Of a stretch of 64,000 nt of DNA, positions 34,910 through 41,578 are shown piece by piece (the first letter of the stretch is position 1; the number at the start of each line of letters is the position of its first letter). The position numbers and the translations under genes were made by a program. This DNA is from Rhizobium sp. NFR07 (lineage in GTDB: Bacteria > Pseudomonadota > Alphaproteobacteria > Rhizobiales > Rhizobiaceae), in the NCBI RefSeq assembly GCF_900111905.1, contig NZ_FOKM01000022.1, positions 35,696 to 99,695 of the forward strand, written 5' to 3'. The notes below the pieces were generated by a model that ran no database searches, was not told where the DNA came from, and worked only from the letters and a program-made list of their open reading frames with translations.

Positions 34910-35626
34910 ATGGTCACTCATTCCGTGAAGGTTCGCGAGGCGTATACTCGCATCAAACTTGCATTACTGCGCTACGGCGTCCCACCTGGCACCGCCATTA
35001 ACATCACCTCAGTCGCCGAGAAGATGCGCATCAGTCAGACGCCAGTTCGAGAGGCTCTTATCTGGCTGCTCAGCGAAGAGCTGATCGACTTCATCCCGAA
35101 CCGAGGATATTACGCGAAACATCTCTCCTTTGGTGATCTTAAGGCCGAATACGAAGTGGCTTATATGATCTCGAAATATTCCATCGAGACTGGCGAGGTC
35201 GCCTTCGACGAGACTGCCGGCGAGGATCAATGTGGCCAGCCGGGTCTGAGTGTGGTCGTTGACGATAACGGCGCAGATTGTGTGGCTGGTTATCTGGAGC
35301 GCCTTTACAGACGGGTCTCGATGACCTCAGGCAACAACAAGCTCATCCGGGCGATGAGCTCATTCAACGAGCGGACCGGTTTCATTCGACGGTACGGCCT
35401 TAAGAATGATCCCGAGTTCATCGGTTTCCTCTCGGGTATGGAGGGCCTGGAAACCTGTCTTTTATCTGGAAACCGGAAAAAGGCGCTTTCTCTTCTTGAA
35501 CATCATCACGGGGCAAAAGTCGCCATTCTGCAGCGCGTCCTACACAAGCTGAGGCGTGACGTTGATGCTGCCGCGGAGAGCTTCGAGGACCTGCTGGGCA
35601 GGCTTGCGAGAAAACCAGATCACTGA
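34910..35626 (+). CDS. GntR-family (FCD-type) transcriptional regulator
   Basis: A 238-residue regulator starting MVTHSVKVREAYTRIKLALL at ATG 34910. The winged helix is clear: PGTAINITSVAEKMRISQTP followed by VREALIWLLSEELIDFIPNR and GYYAKHL. The remainder is helical, like FCD ligand domains, but the FCD metal-binding histidines are not obvious. Spaced about 145 bases after the second M20 gene on the same strand. It may control the island together with the LysR protein. Confidence 0.85.
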   Translation: MVTHSVKVREAYTRIKLALLRYGVPPGTAINITSVAEKMRISQTPVREALIWLLSEELIDFIPNRGYYAKHLSFGDLKAEYEVAYMISKYSIETGEVAFDETAGEDQCGQPGLSVVVDDNGADCVAGYLERLYRRVSMTSGNNKLIRAMSSFNERTGFIRRYGLKNDPEFIGFLSGMEGLETCLLSGNRKKALSLLEHHHGAKVAILQRVLHKLRRDVDAAAESFEDLLGRLARKPDH

Positions 35627-35857
35627 TCATATATTTTCGCGCACTACTAGAATTCGATTCCGCCTACGTTATAACAGGCGTAGGCGACGCGCATCGCCTG
35701 GGGCGTGGAAACCCCTGCTATCGTAGCGCTCTTTTGGAGTGCGACACTTCGCGATCATTTGGTCGGGGAGCCTGCGGCGCATACAACAGGTTCGATAGAA
35801 CTAAAGGCTGCAGGGGCCCGCGGTAGCGGCATTTCCAACTCCCCGACCACGATCACG

Positions 35858-35883
35858 CCATCTGCGGTGCGCACCGCAGATGG
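35858..35883. promoter_or_regulatory. 26-bp perfect palindrome next to the start of an XRE regulator gene
   Basis: CCATCTGCGGTGC (35858-35870) is followed directly by its exact reverse complement (35871-35883). It ends 16 bases before the ATG at 35900, so it overlaps or adjoins the ribosome-binding region. This is the expected position for an autoregulatory operator. Confidence 0.75.
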
Positions 35884-35899
35884 GTTGCGGAGCTTCACA

Positions 35900-36346
35900 A
35901 TGAATCATCAGTCCTTTCCGGCTCTACCTCACTCTTCAACCGTCGGCTCAGCCGGAGTTCTGCCTGACCCGCAAACGATTGACAGCGTGGTCGGAGATCA
36001 AATTCGGGCGCGCAGGACGGCATTAGGGATGTCGCAGAAGAGGCTTGGGCATCAGATCGGCGTTTCCTTCCAACAAATTCAGAAGTATGAGCTCGGAAAA
36101 AACCGCGTCAGTTCTTCGAAGCTGTTCGAAATCGCCTTTTGCCTCAAGGTCGCGCCGAGCTTTTTTTTCGAGCCGCTCGTAGCCGGGCCGACGACTCCAT
36201 TTCGCGGACATGCAGGTGGCGCTGGACAGAAGCGCTTTGCATATGTTGCTACTCGCGAAGGCGCGCGGCTCGTCGAGACCGCACTGAGTTTGCCGCGGCC
36301 TGTCAGGCTCGATCTCCTTCGGCTGATGGAGACCTTGTCAAAATAG
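35900..36346 (+). CDS. PraR-like XRE-family regulator
   Basis: A 148-residue regulator from ATG 35900. The helix-turn-helix region has GDQIRARRTALGMSQKRLGH, then QIGVSFQQIQKYELGKNRVS and SSKLFEIAFCLKVAPSFFFE, closely resembling the rhizobial PraR/HigA-like group. The C-terminal half (about 60 residues) is a dimerisation or effector region ending RLDLLRLMETLSK. It sits upstream of the cysteine-peptidase genes and the virB operon and may regulate either. A perfect palindrome directly before the start suggests autoregulation. A longer frame from 35705 is not favoured. Confidence 0.87.
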   Translation: MNHQSFPALPHSSTVGSAGVLPDPQTIDSVVGDQIRARRTALGMSQKRLGHQIGVSFQQIQKYELGKNRVSSSKLFEIAFCLKVAPSFFFEPLVAGPTTPFRGHAGGAGQKRFAYVATREGARLVETALSLPRPVRLDLLRLMETLSK

Positions 36347-36513
36347 AAGTGCTGGCTGGCGTTGATGGTTCTATCCCTGCAAACGGGATAACCGGTGCTA
36401 TGCCACGCAACAGACCCTGCGTGAGGCACAGGCGGTCCAACACTCACAGCATTCCGGTGACCCACGCGCGTTTCTGACATGTAGACAGATTACAAGGAAC
36501 ATCTCGACCGGTA

Positions 36514-36536
36514 GTTGATTATTCCATTGTATCAAC
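36514..36536. promoter_or_regulatory. Inverted repeat GTTGAT-N11-ATCAAC upstream of a secreted peptidase gene
   Basis: A 6-bp inverted repeat with an 11-base spacer, 48 bases before the start at 36585. It could be an operator. It is unlike the palindrome before the XRE gene. Confidence 0.3.
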
Positions 36537-36584
36537 CGATCGAAACTCCAGGATCCGACCGATGTCGGAGATGAGGAGCCATAG

Positions 36585-37148
36585 ATGTTCGTACGCGCTC
36601 TGATTATCCTGACCCTCTACATTGGCGTGAGCATTCCAGCGGCAGTCGATGCCGGGAGTTCCGAGCTGGCATCTCCCCGGCTTAAAGAAAAGGCAGCTAC
36701 ACTGGCGCCATTTTCATTCATCAAACTCTGCGGTGCTCACCCAGAACAATGTAAGAATAAAAGCGGCGCCAGCGAGATAAAGCTTGATGGACGTAATACG
36801 AGGCGTTTGGAAGCGATCAACGCGACAGTTAATCGAACCATCCAACCACAAAAGGATGCTCCGGGGCGGGATCGATGGTCTCTCGATGTTGCAGGCGGAG
36901 ATTGCGAGGAGTACGCGCTCGCGAAACGGCGCGAACTGATCAAGATCGGCCTTCCACCGCGGGCCATTAGGCTTGCCGTTGGTAAGACGGGGAGCGGCGA
37001 GGCACACGCGGTTGTGGTCGTTAAAACAGACAAGGGCGATATCGCCCTCGACAACAGGAATGACGCGCCGCAGCCGGTCAACCGCCTAGGTCTTGCCTGG
37101 GAAAAAATCGAATCCTCCGACAATCCGAAGCTCTGGCGATCTTTATAG
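36585..37148 (+). CDS. Transglutaminase-like cysteine peptidase (BTLCP), first copy
   Basis: A 187-residue secreted protein of PF06035. The signal peptide covers about residues 1-24 (ends ...AAVDAG). The catalytic triad is visible: Cys in GGDCEEYALAKR, His in GEAHAVVVVKT, and Asp/Asn in LDNRNDAPQP. Proteins of this family are common in rhizobia and in LapG form cleave adhesins; the small solo versions are uncharacterised. A second copy lies at 38141 on the same strand. The C-terminus ends WEKIESSDNPKLWRSL, nearly the same as in the second copy. ATG 36585 follows GAGGAG. Confidence 0.9.
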   Translation: MFVRALIILTLYIGVSIPAAVDAGSSELASPRLKEKAATLAPFSFIKLCGAHPEQCKNKSGASEIKLDGRNTRRLEAINATVNRTIQPQKDAPGRDRWSLDVAGGDCEEYALAKRRELIKIGLPPRAIRLAVGKTGSGEAHAVVVVKTDKGDIALDNRNDAPQPVNRLGLAWEKIESSDNPKLWRSL

Positions 37149-37177
37149 GTGCGTGGCTATTGCCGCGACACCGCGAG

Positions 37178-37462
37178 CTATTGAACTGAGAAGCTCGATG
37201 TCGTTCCGACGACACCGGCCGATGAGCCCGGTATGGGTCCTGTCCTTGGGTTGAGGTCAAATGGCGGATGGCAAATCCTGACGATTTCACTTCTTTGATA
37301 TTGGGTGATCTTCAGGAGACCGCATTCCTCTACGCGATAGGTCGTCGCATAGGCGCCACCGCGCGCGTAGTTTCCACTCTGCACGAGATCGGCGGCGTTG
37401 ACCAAAGGCGCGCTCGTCAGGAGTACTGCAGAAAATAGTAGGGATGTCTTAAATACTTTCAT
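37178..37462 (-). CDS. Small secreted protein (94 aa)
   Basis: A 94-residue protein with a clear signal peptide, MKVFKTSLLFSAVLLTSAPL followed by VNAAD. The mature part has a pair of cysteines (EECGLLK and RICHPPF) that could form a disulfide. No family is recognised. It lies between the two cysteine-peptidase copies on the opposite strand, convergent with the first and 29 bases from it. Confidence 0.6.
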   Translation of the reverse strand: MKVFKTSLLFSAVLLTSAPLVNAADLVQSGNYARGGAYATTYRVEECGLLKITQYQRSEIVRICHPPFDLNPRTGPIPGSSAGVVGTTSSFSVQ

Positions 37463-37561
37463 TCCAAGATCTCCGACAATGCTGTTGCTCAAGGATATGG
37501 GCTTGCGAGGCTCAGTTTCTAGATCCGGTTGGACCAATGAACTCGCTTGGCTGCGGCTAGA

Positions 37562-37870
37562 TCAAAGGTCTGCGCGATCGCCGTTGCGATCAACCAACTG
37601 AAAGCGCTTTCCATCCGTCTCAACGTCGACGCAGTTCTTCTGTCCGCTTGGGTATAACAGGCACAGCTTGCCATTGGAGAGCTTGTAGCCGACCGACTTT
37701 CCGCTTTGATAGGTATAGCCGTTCCGCGCTTTGGTCGTCTTTTTCGACCGTTCGTTTAGCCGCTCGCGAATTTCGGGTTCAGAGGCGACACGCATCCTGC
37801 TGCGTTCCGCTAACGCCGGATTGACTGCCAGAAGCGCCAAAGACATTGCTAATAAAGAAATCTTCCCCAT
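37562..37870 (-). CDS. Small secreted protein (102 aa)
   Basis: A 102-residue protein with a signal peptide (MGKISLLAMSLALLAVNPAL, then AERS). The mature domain is basic and includes NGYTYQSGKSVGYKLSNGKL and CLLYPSGQKNCVDVETDGKR, a compact beta-rich pattern with two cysteines. No family is recognised. It is upstream of the other small secreted protein on the same strand (99 bases between them), so the two may be co-transcribed. An upstream ATG at 37924 is a less likely start. Confidence 0.6.
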   Translation of the reverse strand: MGKISLLAMSLALLAVNPALAERSRMRVASEPEIRERLNERSKKTTKARNGYTYQSGKSVGYKLSNGKLCLLYPSGQKNCVDVETDGKRFQLVDRNGDRADL

Positions 37871-38140
37871 TCCCACTCCGATCACGCTCGCAAATAGAGC
37901 TAACACGAAGTCTTGCTTTCGCATAGCGTCTTGCCAAGTGCTCTCCGGCCGCCAAAGCGCTTATACTCGGCACGTGATACGTTACCAAGCATTCGGGCTG
38001 CAGTGAGAAACACATCCGACAGCCATGAAACCGTGCTTCGTTAAAATTGAAGCTTTCCATTTAAGCGGCTCGAAAAAGCTACGTGCTAAATCGGGACAGA
38101 CGGGCAGGACGCGCCCCAATCGTTGCGATGGAGTCGGAGC

Positions 38141-38740
38141 ATGCTGGTGAGAAAGATTTCTGCGATCGCGGCCCTTTCGGTCGCGCTGGTCACAACGGCT
38201 GTCGCACCGGTCGACGCCGGCCCGGTCGCCGGGATGACGCGGTCTTTGCGGACGGCGCCACAGACCAGCTTCATCAAGACGTCGCGCAACACGCTAGCAC
38301 CGTTTGCTTTCATTCGCTTTTGCCGGGACAACCAGTCGGATTGCCAAGCAGGCGATGGTCCGTCGCTGGTTGAGGTCGGGCAAGCTCAACGCCGTGAGTT
38401 GGCGCTGATCAATGCAAGCGTCAATCGCGCCATCAAGCCGACATATGATGCGGCCGACGATGATGAATGGGCGGCCGATGTCACATCCGGTGACTGCGAG
38501 GATTATGCTTTGACCAAGCGGCGGCAGCTTGTTGCGCGCGGGTGGCCCTCTAGGAGTTTGAGGATCGCAGTCGGCAAGACGCCGCAGGGCGAAGGTCACG
38601 CGGTCCTGGTCGTCAAAACCTCTCAAGGAGACCTTGTCCTCGACAATCGAACGAACTCGGTTCGCCCCTATAATCAGACTGATCTCCGCTGGGAGAAAAT
38701 CCAGTCGCAGGATAATCCGCGGCTGTGGCTAGAGATCTGA
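38141..38740 (+). CDS. Transglutaminase-like cysteine peptidase (BTLCP), second copy
   Basis: A 199-residue paralogue of the protein at 36585. Signal peptide MLVRKISAIAALSVALVTTA ending ...PVDAG. Conserved catalytic parts: SGDCEDYALTKRRQLV, GEGHAVLVVKT and LDNRTNSVRP, with the same C-terminal WEKIQSQDNPRLWLEI pattern. ATG 38141 follows CGGAG; an upstream TTG at 38123 is possible. Two secreted peptidase paralogues within 1.6 kb, just upstream of a type IV secretion operon, suggest cell-envelope work. Confidence 0.9.
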   Translation: MLVRKISAIAALSVALVTTAVAPVDAGPVAGMTRSLRTAPQTSFIKTSRNTLAPFAFIRFCRDNQSDCQAGDGPSLVEVGQAQRRELALINASVNRAIKPTYDAADDDEWAADVTSGDCEDYALTKRRQLVARGWPSRSLRIAVGKTPQGEGHAVLVVKTSQGDLVLDNRTNSVRPYNQTDLRWEKIQSQDNPRLWLEI

Positions 38741-38952
38741 TCTCGCGCTCAATGCCGCATGGCAGGTAGCGATTTTTGGTCTGACGCCTGAGTTTTGATT
38801 CTTTCGGTTCTCACGGCTGGCATGTCGTCATCAGGCCAGACGGACAGTCTATCGTCGGTCGCTGACATGAAATCTTCGTCCTGCGGACATCTGCCGCATA
38901 AGCCGTTAGATACCGCGCATCGTTGCGACAGGCGAATTCATCATCGGGGCGT

Positions 38953-39471
38953 TCAAGATCTATGAGCGGCCTCACCTGATTCATCAGAACGATCGGCGGG
39001 GTTGGACACGCGGCCGACGCCGGCGAGGAAGTCGGCGCGATCATTGCCGCATAGGCCGTTGTGGGCCTTGCACCAATCGACGACAATTGAGGGGCAATCG
39101 CCAAGCAAGCGGTCCAGCACCTGCCAGATGGCTCGGTCGGGCGACGGTCGCTTGCGATTTCGCGGATTGCGATCGACCTTGCGCCATCCATTGTTGCGCC
39201 AGATGGGCAACAGCCGGTGCACGCCTTTCATCACGTAATGGGAGTCAGTCCAGATCAAAACAGGGCCGCTGAAGCGCCGCGAAACTGCCCACTCGGTCGC
39301 CTTGAGGACGGCGAGCACTTCGAAGTGGTTGTTCGACGCCCCAGTCGAAGAGCCACTCTGATGAAACACTTCAAGTCCTTCCCGGTAGGCAACAAAGGCC
39401 CAGCTCCCAACCCGCAGATCGGGATCGAATGATCCATCGGCGAAAAGTTCGATCATCAGCCGCGACCGCAT
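38953..39471 (-). CDS. Ribonuclease HI family protein
   Basis: A 172-residue RNase H. Conserved acidic residues are visible in order: ELFADGSF (Asp), NNHFEVLAVLKA (Glu), WTDSHYVMKG (Asp) and GNDRADFLAG (Asp), with WCKAHNG in place of the usual WVKGHxG. It would cleave RNA in RNA-DNA hybrids in the cytoplasm. The C-terminal 20 residues are extra. ATG 39471 or 39456 could be the start. It is an accessory copy near a conjugation-type operon rather than the usual housekeeping context. It reads away from virB. Confidence 0.85.
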   Translation of the reverse strand: MRSRLMIELFADGSFDPDLRVGSWAFVAYREGLEVFHQSGSSTGASNNHFEVLAVLKATEWAVSRRFSGPVLIWTDSHYVMKGVHRLLPIWRNNGWRKVDRNPRNRKRPSPDRAIWQVLDRLLGDCPSIVVDWCKAHNGLCGNDRADFLAGVGRVSNPADRSDESGEAAHRS

Positions 39472-39710
39472 GTAGCCGGCGATCTATCTTGGCGTTCGAG
39501 CCCAGTTTCCGTTTTCGCGTGGAGCCGCGTCGCGAGCGCATGTCCCATAAGAGTTCCCCTTCGCACATCCCCCGGCCCTATTTATATGCACAAGTGTGCC
39601 AAACTGACTTGAAGGCGAGGCATTAACCTTACTGCGTAACCACCTATTAATCGAAGGCTTGCTTGTAGAGGTCGCCCCGGCCAGAACGATCTACAAGCAG
39701 GAGATGCAAG

Positions 39711-39914
39711 ATGGCCGGCAAGCGTGTGCATACAGTTCGATCGGGACGCCCCACCCTTCGCCAGCGCCGCAAGGCACCCGTGAAAAACGTGCCGGAAGGC
39801 CATCGTCCGGACGCTGTCGAGATCGGCCGCCGTCGTGACGACGATGCGGCTGTTCGCAAAGTTCGAGATCGCAAACCTGCCAACGACGATTTTGACGATC
39901 CGGACTTCGACTGA
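39711..39914 (+). CDS. Small basic hypothetical protein (67 aa)
   Basis: A 67-residue protein starting MAGKRVHTVRSGRPTLRQRR and ending in the acidic run NDDFDDPDFD. CAGGAG lies upstream of the ATG. The N-terminal half is rich in Arg/Lys and the last ten residues are acidic. No family is recognised. It lies between the RNase H gene and virB1. Confidence 0.55.
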   Translation: MAGKRVHTVRSGRPTLRQRRKAPVKNVPEGHRPDAVEIGRRRDDDAAVRKVRDRKPANDDFDDPDFD

Positions 39915-40233
39915 AACCGTCCTACCCGCGTGCGGCCGACGCCTCTCCCGCAGCATTCAGGTTAAACCGAACCTTCTCGCGTTCTCACCTCCGCTTCGTC
40001 GCCACTGGCGGTGTGCAGGCGACCTGCCTAGCCGCGCTGGTTCATGGCCCTGCCAGCCATCGCGCGATCCATGACGACAGGATGAAGGGCGACGGCCATC
40101 GTCAGCCGACGGTCAATATATTGTCGATATATTTTCCCCCTCAGCTTCGGATGCATTGACAGCAACCCGCGCTATCGATTTACTCGCTAATACAACCAGA
40201 GGTTATTTTCATCCATTCATTGCGGAGGCGCCT

Positions 40234-40908
40234 ATGCGGTATCCGGAGCGACCCCCTGTTCAAACGTTACGACTTATCCCCGTCACCGGGGCCATAGCAC
40301 TCGCCGCCTGTGCAATGCTCATTTGCCCGACCGCCATGGGCCAAACCATTTTAGCTGAAGTCGAAACGCTTGGGATAGAACGTGAATGTGGCCCCTCGCC
40401 GCTCACAACCGACGAGATCCGGGCGATGGTCGTCGAGACAGCGCGTCGCCAAGATTTCGACGAGACATTCGCGCTTGCGATCGCTTTTGTCGAAAGCCGC
40501 TTTGGTCAGAGCCTGAATTCCCCGAAAGGGGCGCGCGGACCGATGCAGTTGATGCCCGCGACGGCGCTTCGATTTGCCGTCACCGACATCTGTGACGCCG
40601 CTCAGAATATCGATGCGGGCATTCGCTATCTGCGACAGCTCGAAAACGAGTTCCACAATCCGCTCTTGGTTGCCGCTGCCTACAATTGCGGTGAGGCCCG
40701 GGTGCGCGATCACCGAGGCATACCGCCCATTCACGAGACGCTCAACTACGTCGCAAGCGTCATCAACCAGCAGATCAAGCTCGGCTTCAATTCCGCGCCT
40801 CGAGCTCCGGGCCAGCCCGCAACCTCAGACGGTCGCCGGCAACACACCGCTGGTGTCATCAAAGCCAATAAGACCCGCACCTTTGTCGGTGGTGTGATGC
40901 ATTTTTAG
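40234..40908 (+). CDS. virB1: VirB1-type lytic transglycosylase
   Basis: A 224-residue protein with an N-terminal hydrophobic export signal (AIALAACAMLICPTAMG) and an SLT domain: AIAFVESRFGQSLNSPKGAR with the catalytic Glu, GPMQLMPATALRF and AAYNCGEARV. It locally opens peptidoglycan for assembly of the secretion channel in the periplasm. ATG 40234 follows GGAGG; a longer frame from 40156 is unlikely. First gene of the virB operon, 12 bases before virB2. A second transglycosylase gene lies further down the operon. Confidence 0.88.
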   Translation: MRYPERPPVQTLRLIPVTGAIALAACAMLICPTAMGQTILAEVETLGIERECGPSPLTTDEIRAMVVETARRQDFDETFALAIAFVESRFGQSLNSPKGARGPMQLMPATALRFAVTDICDAAQNIDAGIRYLRQLENEFHNPLLVAAAYNCGEARVRDHRGIPPIHETLNYVASVINQQIKLGFNSAPRAPGQPATSDGRRQHTAGVIKANKTRTFVGGVMHF

Positions 40909-40920
40909 AGGGAGAAAACC

Positions 40921-41277
40921 ATGCCTTTGAGACCCATGCCTGCGAGAACGGCGCGAGCTAAGTTTTTCCATCATGCGGGCCGGTTAGCCATCGCGGCTCT
41001 GGCCATAGGACTGGCCACAGCGGATGCGGCGTATGCCCAGGCCGGAGGTGGTGGCGGCGCGTTCGCACCTCTATCGACGGCATTCCAGATGATCGTCGAT
41101 TTTATCACCGGGCCGTTTGGCCGCCTGGTTGCAATCATTGCGGTGATCACGCTCGGTTTCCTGGCGTTTCAGGGGCGCCTTTCGTGGTTCTTCGCCGGTA
41201 GCGTCATTCTCGGGATCGGCTTCGTGTTCGGCGCCCCCAATATCGTTGATCAGATGATCTCGGCCGTGGGGCAGTGA
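40921..41277 (+). CDS. virB2: VirB2-type pilin
   Basis: A 118-residue TrbC/VirB2 protein. A long signal peptide ends near AQAGGGGG, followed by two hydrophobic helices (LVAIIAVITLGFLAFQG and WFFAGSVILGIGFVFGA), the pattern of the processed T-pilus subunit. GGGAG precedes the ATG at a suitable distance. Its stop is one base before the virB3 start. Confidence 0.9.
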   Translation: MPLRPMPARTARAKFFHHAGRLAIAALAIGLATADAAYAQAGGGGGAFAPLSTAFQMIVDFITGPFGRLVAIIAVITLGFLAFQGRLSWFFAGSVILGIGFVFGAPNIVDQMISAVGQ

Positions 41278-41278
41278 C

Positions 41279-41578
41279 ATGGCTTCTGTCGACGACGAAA
41301 AACCAGCATTTACCCCTTTGGTGTTAGGCCTGACGCGACCGCCAACCTTATGGGGCGTGCCGTATATGGCAGTGGTGCTTTCGATCGGCCTGACGATTAT
41401 CGGATGGCTCGCCAGCGGTCACCTTCTGGCGCTTTTTGTGGCACCGATTTCCTACCTCATTTTATTTTCACTCTGCAGCTTCGATGGCAGGTTCCTCGAA
41501 GTGCTGCAGGTTGCCTGTCAACGGACGCCGAGGACCGCCAATTCGCGGTTCTGGGGCACTACGTCTTATGGACCATGA
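41279..41578 (+). CDS. virB3: VirB3 inner-membrane protein
   Basis: A 99-residue VirB3. FTPLVLGLTRPPTLWGVPYM is the typical N-terminus, followed by two hydrophobic helices. It overlaps the virB4 start by ATGA. VirB3 works with VirB4 in pilus biogenesis. Confidence 0.92.
   Translation: MASVDDEKPAFTPLVLGLTRPPTLWGVPYMAVVLSIGLTIIGWLASGHLLALFVAPISYLILFSLCSFDGRFLEVLQVACQRTPRTANSRFWGTTSYGP

Noticed and set aside
40234..40908. Possible frameshift or loss of the catalytic glutamate in VirB1
   Set aside because: The ESRF segment and the following GPMQLMP motif are intact in one frame.
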